A DNA stretch of 50,627 bases. It comes from Alphaproteobacteria bacterium. GTDB taxonomy: Bacteria > Pseudomonadota > Alphaproteobacteria > Rhodobacterales > Rhodobacteraceae. The position numbers were made by a program, and so were the translations under genes. Below, piece after piece: positions 15,094 to 22,432 of this stretch (the stretch's first letter is position 1; each line of letters starts with the position of its first letter). The notes under the pieces were generated by a model. The model did not search any database. It was not told the origin of the DNA and saw only the letters and a list, made by a program, of their open reading frames with translations. The stretch is from positions 1 to 50,627 of the forward strand of contig QOQE01000013.1 in the NCBI GenBank assembly GCA_003331935.1, given 5' to 3'.

Positions 15094-15348
15094 TTATTTG
15101 GAATTTAAACGCATAATCTCATAATATTGTTTCTCGTCAGATTTGTTGGAAGAAATATTTCTTATCTTATAATTCTTAATACTACAAAAATGCCTAAGAT
15201 CGATCTCAGCTAAAGGATCGTCAGCGATAATCAGAGCTAAGTCTGTTCCTTTCAATGTTGGCAGATTTTTACGTACTTTTAAAACTGGTAAAGGGCATCT
15301 CAAGCCAGTGGTATCAATTACAATACAATAATCGGACTTTTTTTTCAT
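15094..15348 (-). CDS. TusA/SirA-family sulfur carrier protein
   Basis: An 84-residue protein with the family motif GLRCPLPVLKVRK, in which Cys18 of the CPxP motif carries the persulfide. TusA-like proteins relay sulfur from a cysteine desulfurase. Because it lies divergently next to fdhD (55 bases apart), it may supply sulfur for formate dehydrogenase maturation or for molybdopterin, which is inference. The longer in-frame start at 15486 would overlap fdhD and add a hydrophobic stretch of 46 residues not found in the family, so ATG 15348 is used. Confidence 0.88.
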   Translation of the reverse strand: MKKKSDYCIVIDTTGLRCPLPVLKVRKNLPTLKGTDLALIIADDPLAEIDLRHFCSIKNYKIRNISSNKSDEKQYYEIMRLNSK

Positions 15349-15403
15349 TTGAGCGCTAAGATTAAAAATAGACAATTCTTTATATATAATAAAAGATTGG
15401 GAT

Positions 15404-16228
15404 ATGAAAATTAAACAAAAAAATTTCAAAAAGATTTTACCAAAATTAAAAATGAAAGAATCGATTTTTAATGAAAAGGTAATCAATGAAAAAAATGAAA
15501 GTCAGAGTATTTCTCTCATTGATGAGAAAATCTTAACAATTTATCTTAATAAGCAAGAAATTCTCAGTGCTATGACTATTTGTGACTATCCAGAGTACTT
15601 GGCTGTTGGCTTTCTTTTTAACCAAAACATGATCAATTCGTTAAGTGAGATAAAGGAGGTAGAGTTTAATGAAGATCTATCGGTTGTAGTTGTGAGAACA
15701 AGTAAAGCTACGCTCTTCGAAACTAATAATAAAAAGAGAATTAAAACTAGCGGATGCGCTATGGGAACCATATTTGGTGAAATGTTCGAAAAAATTTCGC
15801 CTTTATCATCTGAAAAATTAAATACATTTAGCCTGAAGAAAATTAAGGGAATAGTTAAAGAAATAAATCAAACCCCAAGCTTATACCTTGAAGCAGGAGC
15901 TATTCATGGAAGTGTTCTATGTGATAGAAAAAGTATGTTGGCATATATGGAAGATGTAGGTAGACATAATGCGGTAGATAAGGTTAGCGGTTTTATAGTT
16001 ATGGAAGCTGTCGACCCTACTGATAAATTTCTTTATACGACAGGTCGATTGACTACGGAGATGGTTTTGAAGACAGTAAGCATGGGCATTCCGTTGTTAG
16101 TTTCTAGATCAGGGTTTACGAAGTCAGCCGTTGAGTTAGCAAGAAAATTCAATCTCACAATGGTAGGTAGATTTAGGGGTAACAGATTTATGTGTGTTAG
16201 TGGATTTGAAAGGATAGTTTTGGATTGA
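15404..16228 (+). CDS. fdhD: FdhD, formate dehydrogenase sulfurtransferase
   Basis: FdhD transfers sulfur from IscS to the molybdenum cofactor of formate dehydrogenase. The 274-residue protein has the family landmarks PEYLAVGFLFNQNMI, SGCAMGTIFGEM, GAIHGSVLCD, MEDVGRHNAVDKVSGF and YTTGRLTTEMVLKTVSMG. The catalytic cysteine loop is KTSGCAMG with Cys118; the second Cys of the CxxC seen in E. coli is missing, as in some other members. The N-terminal ~30 Lys-rich residues are variable, and the ATG at 15472 or 15452 could also be used. It heads the run fdhD-mobA-mobB-moeA. No formate dehydrogenase subunit is in the window. Confidence 0.93.
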   Translation: MKIKQKNFKKILPKLKMKESIFNEKVINEKNESQSISLIDEKILTIYLNKQEILSAMTICDYPEYLAVGFLFNQNMINSLSEIKEVEFNEDLSVVVVRTSKATLFETNNKKRIKTSGCAMGTIFGEMFEKISPLSSEKLNTFSLKKIKGIVKEINQTPSLYLEAGAIHGSVLCDRKSMLAYMEDVGRHNAVDKVSGFIVMEAVDPTDKFLYTTGRLTTEMVLKTVSMGIPLLVSRSGFTKSAVELARKFNLTMVGRFRGNRFMCVSGFERIVLD

Positions 16229-16246
16229 AAGTTTTGAGAAAAAGTT

Positions 16247-16873
16247 ATGTTTGAAAGTGAGATTCCTGCAGTTATTTTGTCTGGAGGACAATCAAGAAGA
16301 ATGGATGGAAATGATAAGGCTTTTTTATCTATTGCAGACCAAAATTTATTAGAAATGGTTGTGGGCAGACTAATACGTCAAACACCAAAGGTTGCTATAA
16401 ATACAAGTTCCAGCAACCCAAAATATGTGCAGCATGGTCTGCCAATTTTAAGGGATCACTTTACAGGTTTTTGGGGCCCTTTATCAGGAATCTTAACTGC
16501 AATGATTTGGGCAAATGATATGGGCTATGAAAAGGTCGCAACGGTTGCTGTGGACACACCATTATTTCCAGAAAATCTATTAGACAAACTTGATCAAAAG
16601 ATAAAGTTAAGTAATTCGGATATTGTTTTTGCGGCGTCTGTATCAGAACATAAACGAGGGAAATTATTACATCCAGTTTTTGGTTTATGGAAGACCTTTC
16701 TCTTCGAAGACCTGAGGAAGCAGCTAGAGAAAGGTGTGAGAAAAATTACATGTTGGAGTGAGAGACACAAAGCTTCAATTGTATGTTTTTCCGATGAACG
16801 GATGGATCCATTCTTCAATATCAACACACCCCAAGATATTATGCTGCTAAAGGAGTATCTAAGAGAAAAATGA
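16247..16873 (+). CDS. mobA: MobA, molybdenum cofactor guanylyltransferase
   Basis: This enzyme attaches GMP to Mo-molybdopterin to make the MGD cofactor used by formate dehydrogenase and other DMSO-reductase-family enzymes. The 208-residue protein has the nucleotide-binding signature LSGGQSRRMDGNDKAFL (residues 11-27), ILRDHFTGFWGPLSGIL, VAVDTPLFPENLL (Mg/GTP-binding Asp) and FFNINTPQDI near the end. Length is standard. It starts 18 bases after fdhD and overlaps mobB as ATGA. Confidence 0.95.
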   Translation: MFESEIPAVILSGGQSRRMDGNDKAFLSIADQNLLEMVVGRLIRQTPKVAINTSSSNPKYVQHGLPILRDHFTGFWGPLSGILTAMIWANDMGYEKVATVAVDTPLFPENLLDKLDQKIKLSNSDIVFAASVSEHKRGKLLHPVFGLWKTFLFEDLRKQLEKGVRKITCWSERHKASIVCFSDERMDPFFNINTPQDIMLLKEYLREK

Positions 16874-17370
16874 AGATTATAGGTGTAGTAGGCTGGAAAA
16901 ATTCAGGAAAAACGACTCTGATTGAAAAATTGATTAATGAGTTTAATAATAGAAGTTTAACTGTATCGACTATAAAACATTCTCACCATAACTTTTCGGT
17001 AGACAAACACGGATCAGACTCATTCAGACACTTTAATGCAGGAACAAAAGAGACAATACTCACTTCTGAAAAAAAGTGGGTTAAGTTTTCTAGACAGTCA
17101 GGTGACTCAAAAGTTAATCTGCCTTATCTCATCACGCAAATTACGCCTGTTGATATTGTTATTGTCGAGGGGTTTAAAGACAGCGATCATACAAAAGTAG
17201 AAGTTGTGGATAGTTTGAGCGAAAGGAAACCACTGTATGAAACAGATAGGACAATATGCGGACTCATAATTAATCAACAAAAAATTCAAAATTCAGCCCT
17301 ACCACAATTCGAAAGAGATGATGTCAAGAAAATCTGTGACTTCATAGAAGAGAAAATAGGAATTATCTAA
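16870..17370 (+). CDS. mobB: MobB, molybdopterin-guanine dinucleotide adapter GTPase
   Basis: A 166-residue P-loop protein helping MobA in MGD formation. The Walker A GWKNSGKTTL is at residues 8-17. It is followed by STIKHSHHNFSVDKHGSDSF, typical for MobB, and by IVIVEGFKDSDHTKVEV (Walker B region with the VEGFK motif). Length is as expected. ATGA overlap with mobA and a three-base gap to moeA show a single translation-coupled operon. Confidence 0.95.
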   Translation: MKIIGVVGWKNSGKTTLIEKLINEFNNRSLTVSTIKHSHHNFSVDKHGSDSFRHFNAGTKETILTSEKKWVKFSRQSGDSKVNLPYLITQITPVDIVIVEGFKDSDHTKVEVVDSLSERKPLYETDRTICGLIINQQKIQNSALPQFERDDVKKICDFIEEKIGII

Positions 17371-17373
17371 AAC

Positions 17374-18600
17374 ATGGCCTCACCAAAAGTTAAATTAACT
17401 TCCCTAAGCAAGCTATTTTTCAATCTTAAAGCTGAGCTGAAACCGATTTCTGGGGAAAGTCGAGTTAGTGTTGAAAATGCGGTCAATAGAATATTGTCAA
17501 AAGATATTTTTGCTAAAAATGATAATCCACCATTTGATAACTCAGCGATAGATGGTTTTGCTATAAATCAAGAAGCTAGATCAGCTAGCAAAAATATCAC
17601 CCTCTTAGAGGGTTTATTAAGACCAGGTTCTAGATCTAGAATAAAACTTAAAATAAATGAGGGAATAAAAATTTTAACGGGGGCACCCATACCTGCTGGA
17701 ACTACCAGAATTATTTTCAAAGAAAACACAAAAGAACATAATCAAAAAATCCATTTCGTGCAGGACGATGATGTGGAGACTAATATAAGGTTGAGGGGTG
17801 AGGATTTTAAAAAAGGGGATTTACTATTTAAAAAAAATAGTCAAATAAGAGTAACTGATTTGGCTGCGTTAATTGGGTCAGGCAATTCATCTATATCAAT
17901 TGTAAAGCCCCTCAAGGTTGGTCTTATAACTACGGGAAATGAGCTAAATGCGAGTATAAAGAGGCAGAGTAAAGGTTTTATTTTTGATACAAATTCTATT
18001 CCATTGAAGAGTTTATTAGAAAAATGGGGGTACTCTGTTGTCGATATGGGGTCAGTAGGAGACGATATAGGGCTATTGAGAAAAAAAATCTTTGATAACT
18101 TAAACTGCGTTGATGTTTTCGTCACTACTGGTGGAGTTTCAACAGGACAGGAAGATTTTGTTTCACAAATACTTAGTAGTGAGGGTCAACTAATTAATTG
18201 GCGTATTGCAATAAAACCTGGCAGGCCTTTTATTTGTGCAAAGTTGGGAGCTAAGTATGTGTTTGGGTTGCCTGGAAATCCAGTGGCGGCATTTATTTGT
18301 GCGCTAATTATCTTGCGCCCTTCTCTGGGTAGACTTGGAGGAGAAAAAGAATGGTTTAAGCCTTTCTCTTTTAAGGCAAAAGCAAATTTTAAAAAGTATA
18401 AGAGACGTGGTAGAACAGAGTTTTTACGCGCTAATTTGAATAGGGAAGATGGCTTCGTTTCAACTTTTCCACTAGAGGGATCTGGTAGACTCTCTAGTTT
18501 ATCCTGGTCAAACGGTTTGGTTGAGCTTTCAGAGGAAGAACAAGATATAGATAGAGGAAATTTTGTAAACTTTATTCCCTACGGATCATTTTTTCAATAG
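17374..18600 (+). CDS. moeA: MoeA, molybdopterin molybdenumtransferase
   Basis: MoeA inserts molybdate into adenylylated molybdopterin. The 408-residue protein has the N-terminal motif NPPFDNSAIDGFA, the GAPIPAGTTRII segment, and the MoCF domain with GLITTGNEL, VTTGGVSTGQEDF (from residue 250) and RPFICAKLGAKYVFGLPGNP. A C-terminal beta domain (about 325-408) completes it. The length is typical (400-411). It is the last gene of fdhD-mobA-mobB-moeA and overlaps the 3' end of mrp by seven bases, head-on. Confidence 0.95.
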   Translation: MASPKVKLTSLSKLFFNLKAELKPISGESRVSVENAVNRILSKDIFAKNDNPPFDNSAIDGFAINQEARSASKNITLLEGLLRPGSRSRIKLKINEGIKILTGAPIPAGTTRIIFKENTKEHNQKIHFVQDDDVETNIRLRGEDFKKGDLLFKKNSQIRVTDLAALIGSGNSSISIVKPLKVGLITTGNELNASIKRQSKGFIFDTNSIPLKSLLEKWGYSVVDMGSVGDDIGLLRKKIFDNLNCVDVFVTTGGVSTGQEDFVSQILSSEGQLINWRIAIKPGRPFICAKLGAKYVFGLPGNPVAAFICALIILRPSLGRLGGEKEWFKPFSFKAKANFKKYKRRGRTEFLRANLNREDGFVSTFPLEGSGRLSSLSWSNGLVELSEEEQDIDRGNFVNFIPYGSFFQ

Positions 18601-19646
18601 GAATTTAGTTCCTTAAATATATTTTTAACAAGCTCACCGAAAAGGTTTTTACCCTCTGCACTATGTGAGGCGTAGGGTTTCCCTTTGTCCGCACATTCCA
18701 TTATATCTTTTTTCAGGGGTATGCTTCCCAGATATGGAATATTTTCACTTTTGGTGATCTTTCCAACGCCTCCATTGCTAAATATATGGTGTTTTTCCCC
18801 ACAATTTGAACATTCAAAGTACGACATGTTCTCAATAAGGCCCAGAATTTTAGTGTTCGTTTTTCTAAATAGCGCAATCGCTTTTTTTGCATCGATCAAA
18901 GAAATGTCTTGAGGCGTTGAGATAACAATAGCTCCAGAAATCAAGACTTTTTGTGCTAGAGTTATATGAATATCACCTGTTCCAGGGGGTAGATCGACTA
19001 TGAAGTAATCTTGTTTACCCCATTCGACTTCTAAAAGAAGTTGTTGTATAGCTTTCATGAGCATAGGGCCCCGCCAGATGATCGCTTCATGCTCTGGAAA
19101 TAGCATTCCCATCGACATAATGCTTAGATTACCTATTATTTGTGGCTGAATTTTTCTATCTTCTATCTTGATCTTTGATTTATTTAGTCCAAGCATTTTT
19201 GGTTGGCTAGGTCCATAAATGTCTGCATCCATTAAACCGACTTTGAAACCCATATCTGCTATTGAAGTGGCGATGTTATTTGAGATAGTTGATTTTCCAA
19301 CTCCTCCTTTTCCTGAGGCAACAAATATTATTTTCCCTAGGTGAGATAAATCGAATTTGTTTAGAAAAGGGTCATTTTTTTGAGGCATATTTTTTTTTAA
19401 ATCCGGCGAACTGTGCTTTGTGAAAATTATAGAGCAACTCTTTATATTACTGTCTTTTTCAATCAAAGCTTTCCAAAGACTTGTGGTATTTTGTACAGCA
19501 GAATTCAATTCTGAGTTTATGATGATTTTAACTGTTTGTTCAGAAACATCTATAGTTTCAATCATTTGCAAAAGATCACTATTTAGAGGATTATCTATTT
19601 GTCTGATAATACTAAGAACATAATCTTTATTCATTGTCTCAGGCAT
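18594..19646 (-). CDS. mrp: Mrp/ApbC-family iron-sulfur carrier ATPase
   Basis: A 350-residue P-loop NTPase that loads iron-sulfur clusters onto target proteins. An N-terminal MIP18/DUF59-like domain (about residues 1-90) precedes the deviant Walker A GKGGVGKST, LMDADIYGPSQPKMLG and VDLPPGTGD (Walker B). The cluster-binding CxxC is in SYFECSNCGEKHHIFSNGG. Length is typical for the alphaproteobacterial form. The start ATG at 19646 has no clear ribosome site; ATG 19634 is also possible. It faces tRNA-Cys, 34 bases upstream, on the same strand. Confidence 0.94.
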   Translation of the reverse strand: MPETMNKDYVLSIIRQIDNPLNSDLLQMIETIDVSEQTVKIIINSELNSAVQNTTSLWKALIEKDSNIKSCSIIFTKHSSPDLKKNMPQKNDPFLNKFDLSHLGKIIFVASGKGGVGKSTISNNIATSIADMGFKVGLMDADIYGPSQPKMLGLNKSKIKIEDRKIQPQIIGNLSIMSMGMLFPEHEAIIWRGPMLMKAIQQLLLEVEWGKQDYFIVDLPPGTGDIHITLAQKVLISGAIVISTPQDISLIDAKKAIALFRKTNTKILGLIENMSYFECSNCGEKHHIFSNGGVGKITKSENIPYLGSIPLKKDIMECADKGKPYASHSAEGKNLFGELVKNIFKELNSY

Positions 19647-19680
19647 CCAAGTTGGGTAGGGTTTCTTTAGTTAGGGTCAA

Positions 19681-19754
19681 TGGAGGCGACGACCGGACTC
19701 GAACCGGTGTCCACGGATTTGCAATCCGCTGCGTAACCACTCCGCCACGTCGCC
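19681..19754 (-). tRNA. tRNA-Cys (GCA)
   Basis: The minus strand folds into a complete cloverleaf. The acceptor arm is GGCGACG/CGTCGCC with discriminator U73 and an encoded CCA (19681-19683). The anticodon arm CGGAT-TTGCAAA-TCCG reads GCA, and the T arm is CCGGTTCGAGTCCGG. U73 and GCA are the identity elements of tRNA-Cys. Confidence 0.97.
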
Positions 19755-19868
19755 CATTCATTAAGGATTAGCAATATAAAATAATTTAATTCATTGCAAG
19801 AAGATATAATATTATGTAAATCTTTCTGTGTCTTTATATCTCCTCTAATAGATGGTTTAATTCATTAA

Positions 19869-20519
19869 ATGTTCAATTACAAAAAAGCACGAGACAATAT
19901 GGTCGATAACCTTATTCGGCCTGCGAATGTGACAAACCCAAAACTATTGAATGCGCTCAGAGAGGTGCGACGCGATAAGTTTTTACCAAGTAACTTTTCC
20001 AGCTTGTCTTATAGTGAAGCAGAATTGTTAATACAAAACGATAGAAAAGCAATGAATCCTTGGCTTCTTGCAAAGATGATTCAATCACTCGACCTCAGCA
20101 CTAAGGATAACGTGCTTAGTCTCGCTTCAGGTTATGGCTATAGTTGTGCTTTAATATCATCACTGGCAAATTTCGTGGTTGCTGTAGAGAGTGGTGAGTT
20201 CGCACAAGAAGCTCAGTCTAGGCTAATTGAAAATGGATATGACAATATTCTGGTTAAAGAGGGTAACATCAATGAAGGCGCAAAAAAAGAGGGCCCATAC
20301 GATGTAATTTTAATTGAAGGGACTGTTGAATTTATACATCAAGAAATCCTGGATCAGCTTAAATCAGGGGGAAGGATCATAGCAGTTTTTAGAGAAAAGT
20401 TATTAGGTCAATGTAGACTAGGTATAAAAACTGACAGACAAATACAGTGGGCTAATCTTTTCGAAGCAAATTGTGCGCTGTTAAGTGAATTCAAAAAAGA
20501 CAAAGCATTTACCTTTTAA
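19869..20519 (+). CDS. Protein-L-isoaspartate O-methyltransferase-like protein
   Basis: A 216-residue SAM-dependent methyltransferase of the PCMT type. The order is an N-terminal helix with MVDNLIRPANV, LREVRRDKFLP, the SAM-binding loop VLSLASGYGYSCALIS (here with SGYGYS rather than GTGSGY), then YDVILIEGTVEFI and LKSGGRIIAVFRE. In alphaproteobacteria this protein typically stands upstream of a TolC-like protein, as here (15 bases away). Whether it repairs isoaspartyl residues or modifies something else is uncertain: the catalytic Ser/Thr-containing stretch of true Pcm is not obvious. Confidence 0.85.
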   Translation: MFNYKKARDNMVDNLIRPANVTNPKLLNALREVRRDKFLPSNFSSLSYSEAELLIQNDRKAMNPWLLAKMIQSLDLSTKDNVLSLASGYGYSCALISSLANFVVAVESGEFAQEAQSRLIENGYDNILVKEGNINEGAKKEGPYDVILIEGTVEFIHQEILDQLKSGGRIIAVFREKLLGQCRLGIKTDRQIQWANLFEANCALLSEFKKDKAFTF

Positions 20520-20534
20520 AAAAGTTTATATCCA

Positions 20535-21794
20535 ATGAATACAAAAGTTTTAGTAATATTAATTCCCATGCTCTTGCTTCTTTATAAAGGAGCTTCTGGA
20601 CAGAGTATTAAACAGTCTGTTCAAACAGCACTAGACAATAATGAAAGTTTGAAAAGCCAAAAAGTGTTGCTTGATAATAGCTATCAAAATTTTCTTTTGC
20701 AAAATGGAAAATCACTACCAAATCTGTCTCTAAATTCTACGGGATCTCGGTCATCAAACTTTGACACGAACCAAGAGACAGATAGCTACAGTGTTTCGAT
20801 AAACTCCTCATATATGTTATTTGATTTTGGATCACTTAATGCAAAAAAGAGGGCTGCTCAGCGTTTAAATGATGCGTCGAAAGTTTCATTTAAGAAGGTT
20901 GAAAACGATTTAATTATGAATGTGGTTAGAGTGCATTTAGAATTATTCAAGGCTATAAAAATTGTCGAACTTTATGCAAATAGCTTAGAGATAAGGAAGC
21001 AGCAATTCTTGGCAGTTAAGAACCGGTTTGATTTGGGTGAGGCTACTAGGTCTGATTTGTTAAGATCTAAAGCCTCAATTTCTGGTGCCAGGGCACAATT
21101 GAAGGTGGGGGAGGCAAATGTTAAAAAATTTAGAGAAGGTTATAAAACTTTAGTGGGTAAATTGCCAGGGACCCCTACGCTTCCCAAAATCATTATGGAA
21201 GAACCTTCTTTGCTAGAAAATAGTATTAAAGTTGCTTTAGAAAATGACCTTGGCTTGAAAGTCCTCTTACTTGAGGAGAAAGCGCTACAACAAGAATTGA
21301 GCGCTATTGAAAAATCTCGATTGCCAAACCTAAGCCTTTCAGGAGCGTTGTCATATGGTGATAGCCCAACCTCGGGAAGCAACCATAGTTCAGGAAGAAT
21401 ATCCTTAACATCCAACCTTACGTTATACAGTGGTGGGCAAAAAAAAGCTCAAGTCAAAATTGCATCAAACAATCTGGCGGCTAAGGCAATTGAAATTGCA
21501 GTAAGCAGAAAGTTTCTAGAAAGAGATGTCACCACAAAGTGGTTAGATTTAATGTCATTAAGATCCTCGGCTACTGCAAAAAAAGAAGAAGCTAACGCGT
21601 TGAAAGAGTTGTACGAGAGTGTATTTGAGGAGTGGAAACTTGGAGGAAAGACTTCGCTTGATACTGATCAAGCCTATCAAAATTTATTGAATTCGGAAGT
21701 TGACTTGGTCACCGCAACTACTGATATATTAATTGCAAGATTTGACTTGTTAGCAGAGATAGGCACCCTCAGAAAAGAGCTTCAGCTTCGCTAG
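20535..21794 (+). CDS. TolC-family outer-membrane efflux channel
   Basis: A 419-residue TolC-like protein with a signal peptide (residues 1-22, ending ASG) and two homologous helical repeats typical of outer-membrane efflux proteins: NNESLKSQKVLLDNSYQNFL early, RFDLGEATRSDLLRSKASI in the first repeat, and WKLGGKTSLDTDQAYQNLL in the second. It forms the trimeric outer-membrane and periplasmic tunnel for type I secretion or RND/ABC efflux. At 419 residues it is a little short compared with TolC (about 450-490). It lies between the pcm-like gene and the PopZ-position gene, which is a conserved alphaproteobacterial order. Confidence 0.92.
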   Translation: MNTKVLVILIPMLLLLYKGASGQSIKQSVQTALDNNESLKSQKVLLDNSYQNFLLQNGKSLPNLSLNSTGSRSSNFDTNQETDSYSVSINSSYMLFDFGSLNAKKRAAQRLNDASKVSFKKVENDLIMNVVRVHLELFKAIKIVELYANSLEIRKQQFLAVKNRFDLGEATRSDLLRSKASISGARAQLKVGEANVKKFREGYKTLVGKLPGTPTLPKIIMEEPSLLENSIKVALENDLGLKVLLLEEKALQQELSAIEKSRLPNLSLSGALSYGDSPTSGSNHSSGRISLTSNLTLYSGGQKKAQVKIASNNLAAKAIEIAVSRKFLERDVTTKWLDLMSLRSSATAKKEEANALKELYESVFEEWKLGGKTSLDTDQAYQNLLNSEVDLVTATTDILIARFDLLAEIGTLRKELQLR

Positions 21795-21822
21795 TAAGAG
21801 ATGGCGACTAGGAGGAATTTTT

Positions 21823-22284
21823 ATGATTGAAAAAAAGAAGGCAAAAAAAGAGAAAATAGAAAATAATCAAGTTGATCTAAAAGAAATTCTTGGTGATATA
21901 AAAACCATTGTTTCAGGGGAAAAGGAGACGCTTTTCAAAGTCAGTGAATACAAAACAATAAAACTAAAAAAGGAGAATTTGGTTTCGGCTGGTGAAAAGA
22001 AATATTTACCTGAAAATATCAATCTAGATAAAAAAGAGCTAGAAAATCTAATAAGGAAAATTGTAAGAAGTGAACTTAAGGCTATAAAACCTCAGGAGGG
22101 CTTGGGTGGTTTAAGTTCAAAAAAAACAAAACCTGCTGACACCAAAAAAATTGCTTCAAATATAAATTTGTTAACAAAGGCTGAACTTATTAAACTTTCC
22201 GAGAAAAATAAGTTAACCGTAAGCAGTACAAATACAAAAGCAGAAATATTAAAAAAGCTAAAAGAGAATAAGGTAGTTTTATAG
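21823..22284 (+). CDS. PopZ-position protein with C-terminal SAP/HeH-like motif
   Basis: A 153-residue, very Lys-rich protein. Between tolC and valS alphaproteobacteria usually encode the polar organiser PopZ (DUF2497). The segment VDLKEILGDIKTIVSGEKE (18-36) resembles the PopZ N-terminal helix (MEEILASIRRIISEDE-like). ELENLIRKIVRSELKAI (about 71-87) could be the short C-terminal oligomerisation helix. The last 40 residues (NLLTKAELIKLSEKNKLTV then TNTKAEILKKLKEN) instead form a helix-extended-helix/SAP or Rho-N-like motif, often a nucleic-acid binding unit. The usual acidic Pro-rich linker of PopZ is absent. A GGAGGA ribosome site precedes the ATG. Family assignment is tentative. Confidence 0.7.
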   Translation: MIEKKKAKKEKIENNQVDLKEILGDIKTIVSGEKETLFKVSEYKTIKLKKENLVSAGEKKYLPENINLDKKELENLIRKIVRSELKAIKPQEGLGGLSSKKTKPADTKKIASNINLLTKAELIKLSEKNKLTVSSTNTKAEILKKLKENKVVL

Positions 22285-22375
22285 GTTATTAGAAAGAAAT
22301 TTTATTGCAAAGTCATCTAAGAATTTAATTGATCAATACTCGTTAGTGACGAACCTCTTGAGAGGAGATAAGGAT

Positions 22376-22426
22376 ATGCATTCTAATATGCGCTTTGCCA
22401 AATGTGTAACATCTAGTAGGGTCTAA
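22376..22426 (+). other. Possible small leader ORF before valS
   Basis: A 16-codon frame (MHSNMRFAKCVTSSRV, TAA stop) begins eight bases after a strong AGGAG, while valS itself, six bases after the stop, has only a weak ribosome site. The frame is the same as valS, separated by the TAA. It could couple translation to valS or be a leader peptide; whether it is translated is not known. Confidence 0.35.
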
Positions 22427-22432
22427 GTTGAG

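Noticed and set aside
15349-15486. N-terminal extension of the TusA-like protein with a hydrophobic stretch
   Set aside because: It overlaps fdhD on the other strand, and TusA proteins are about 80 residues without a membrane segment.
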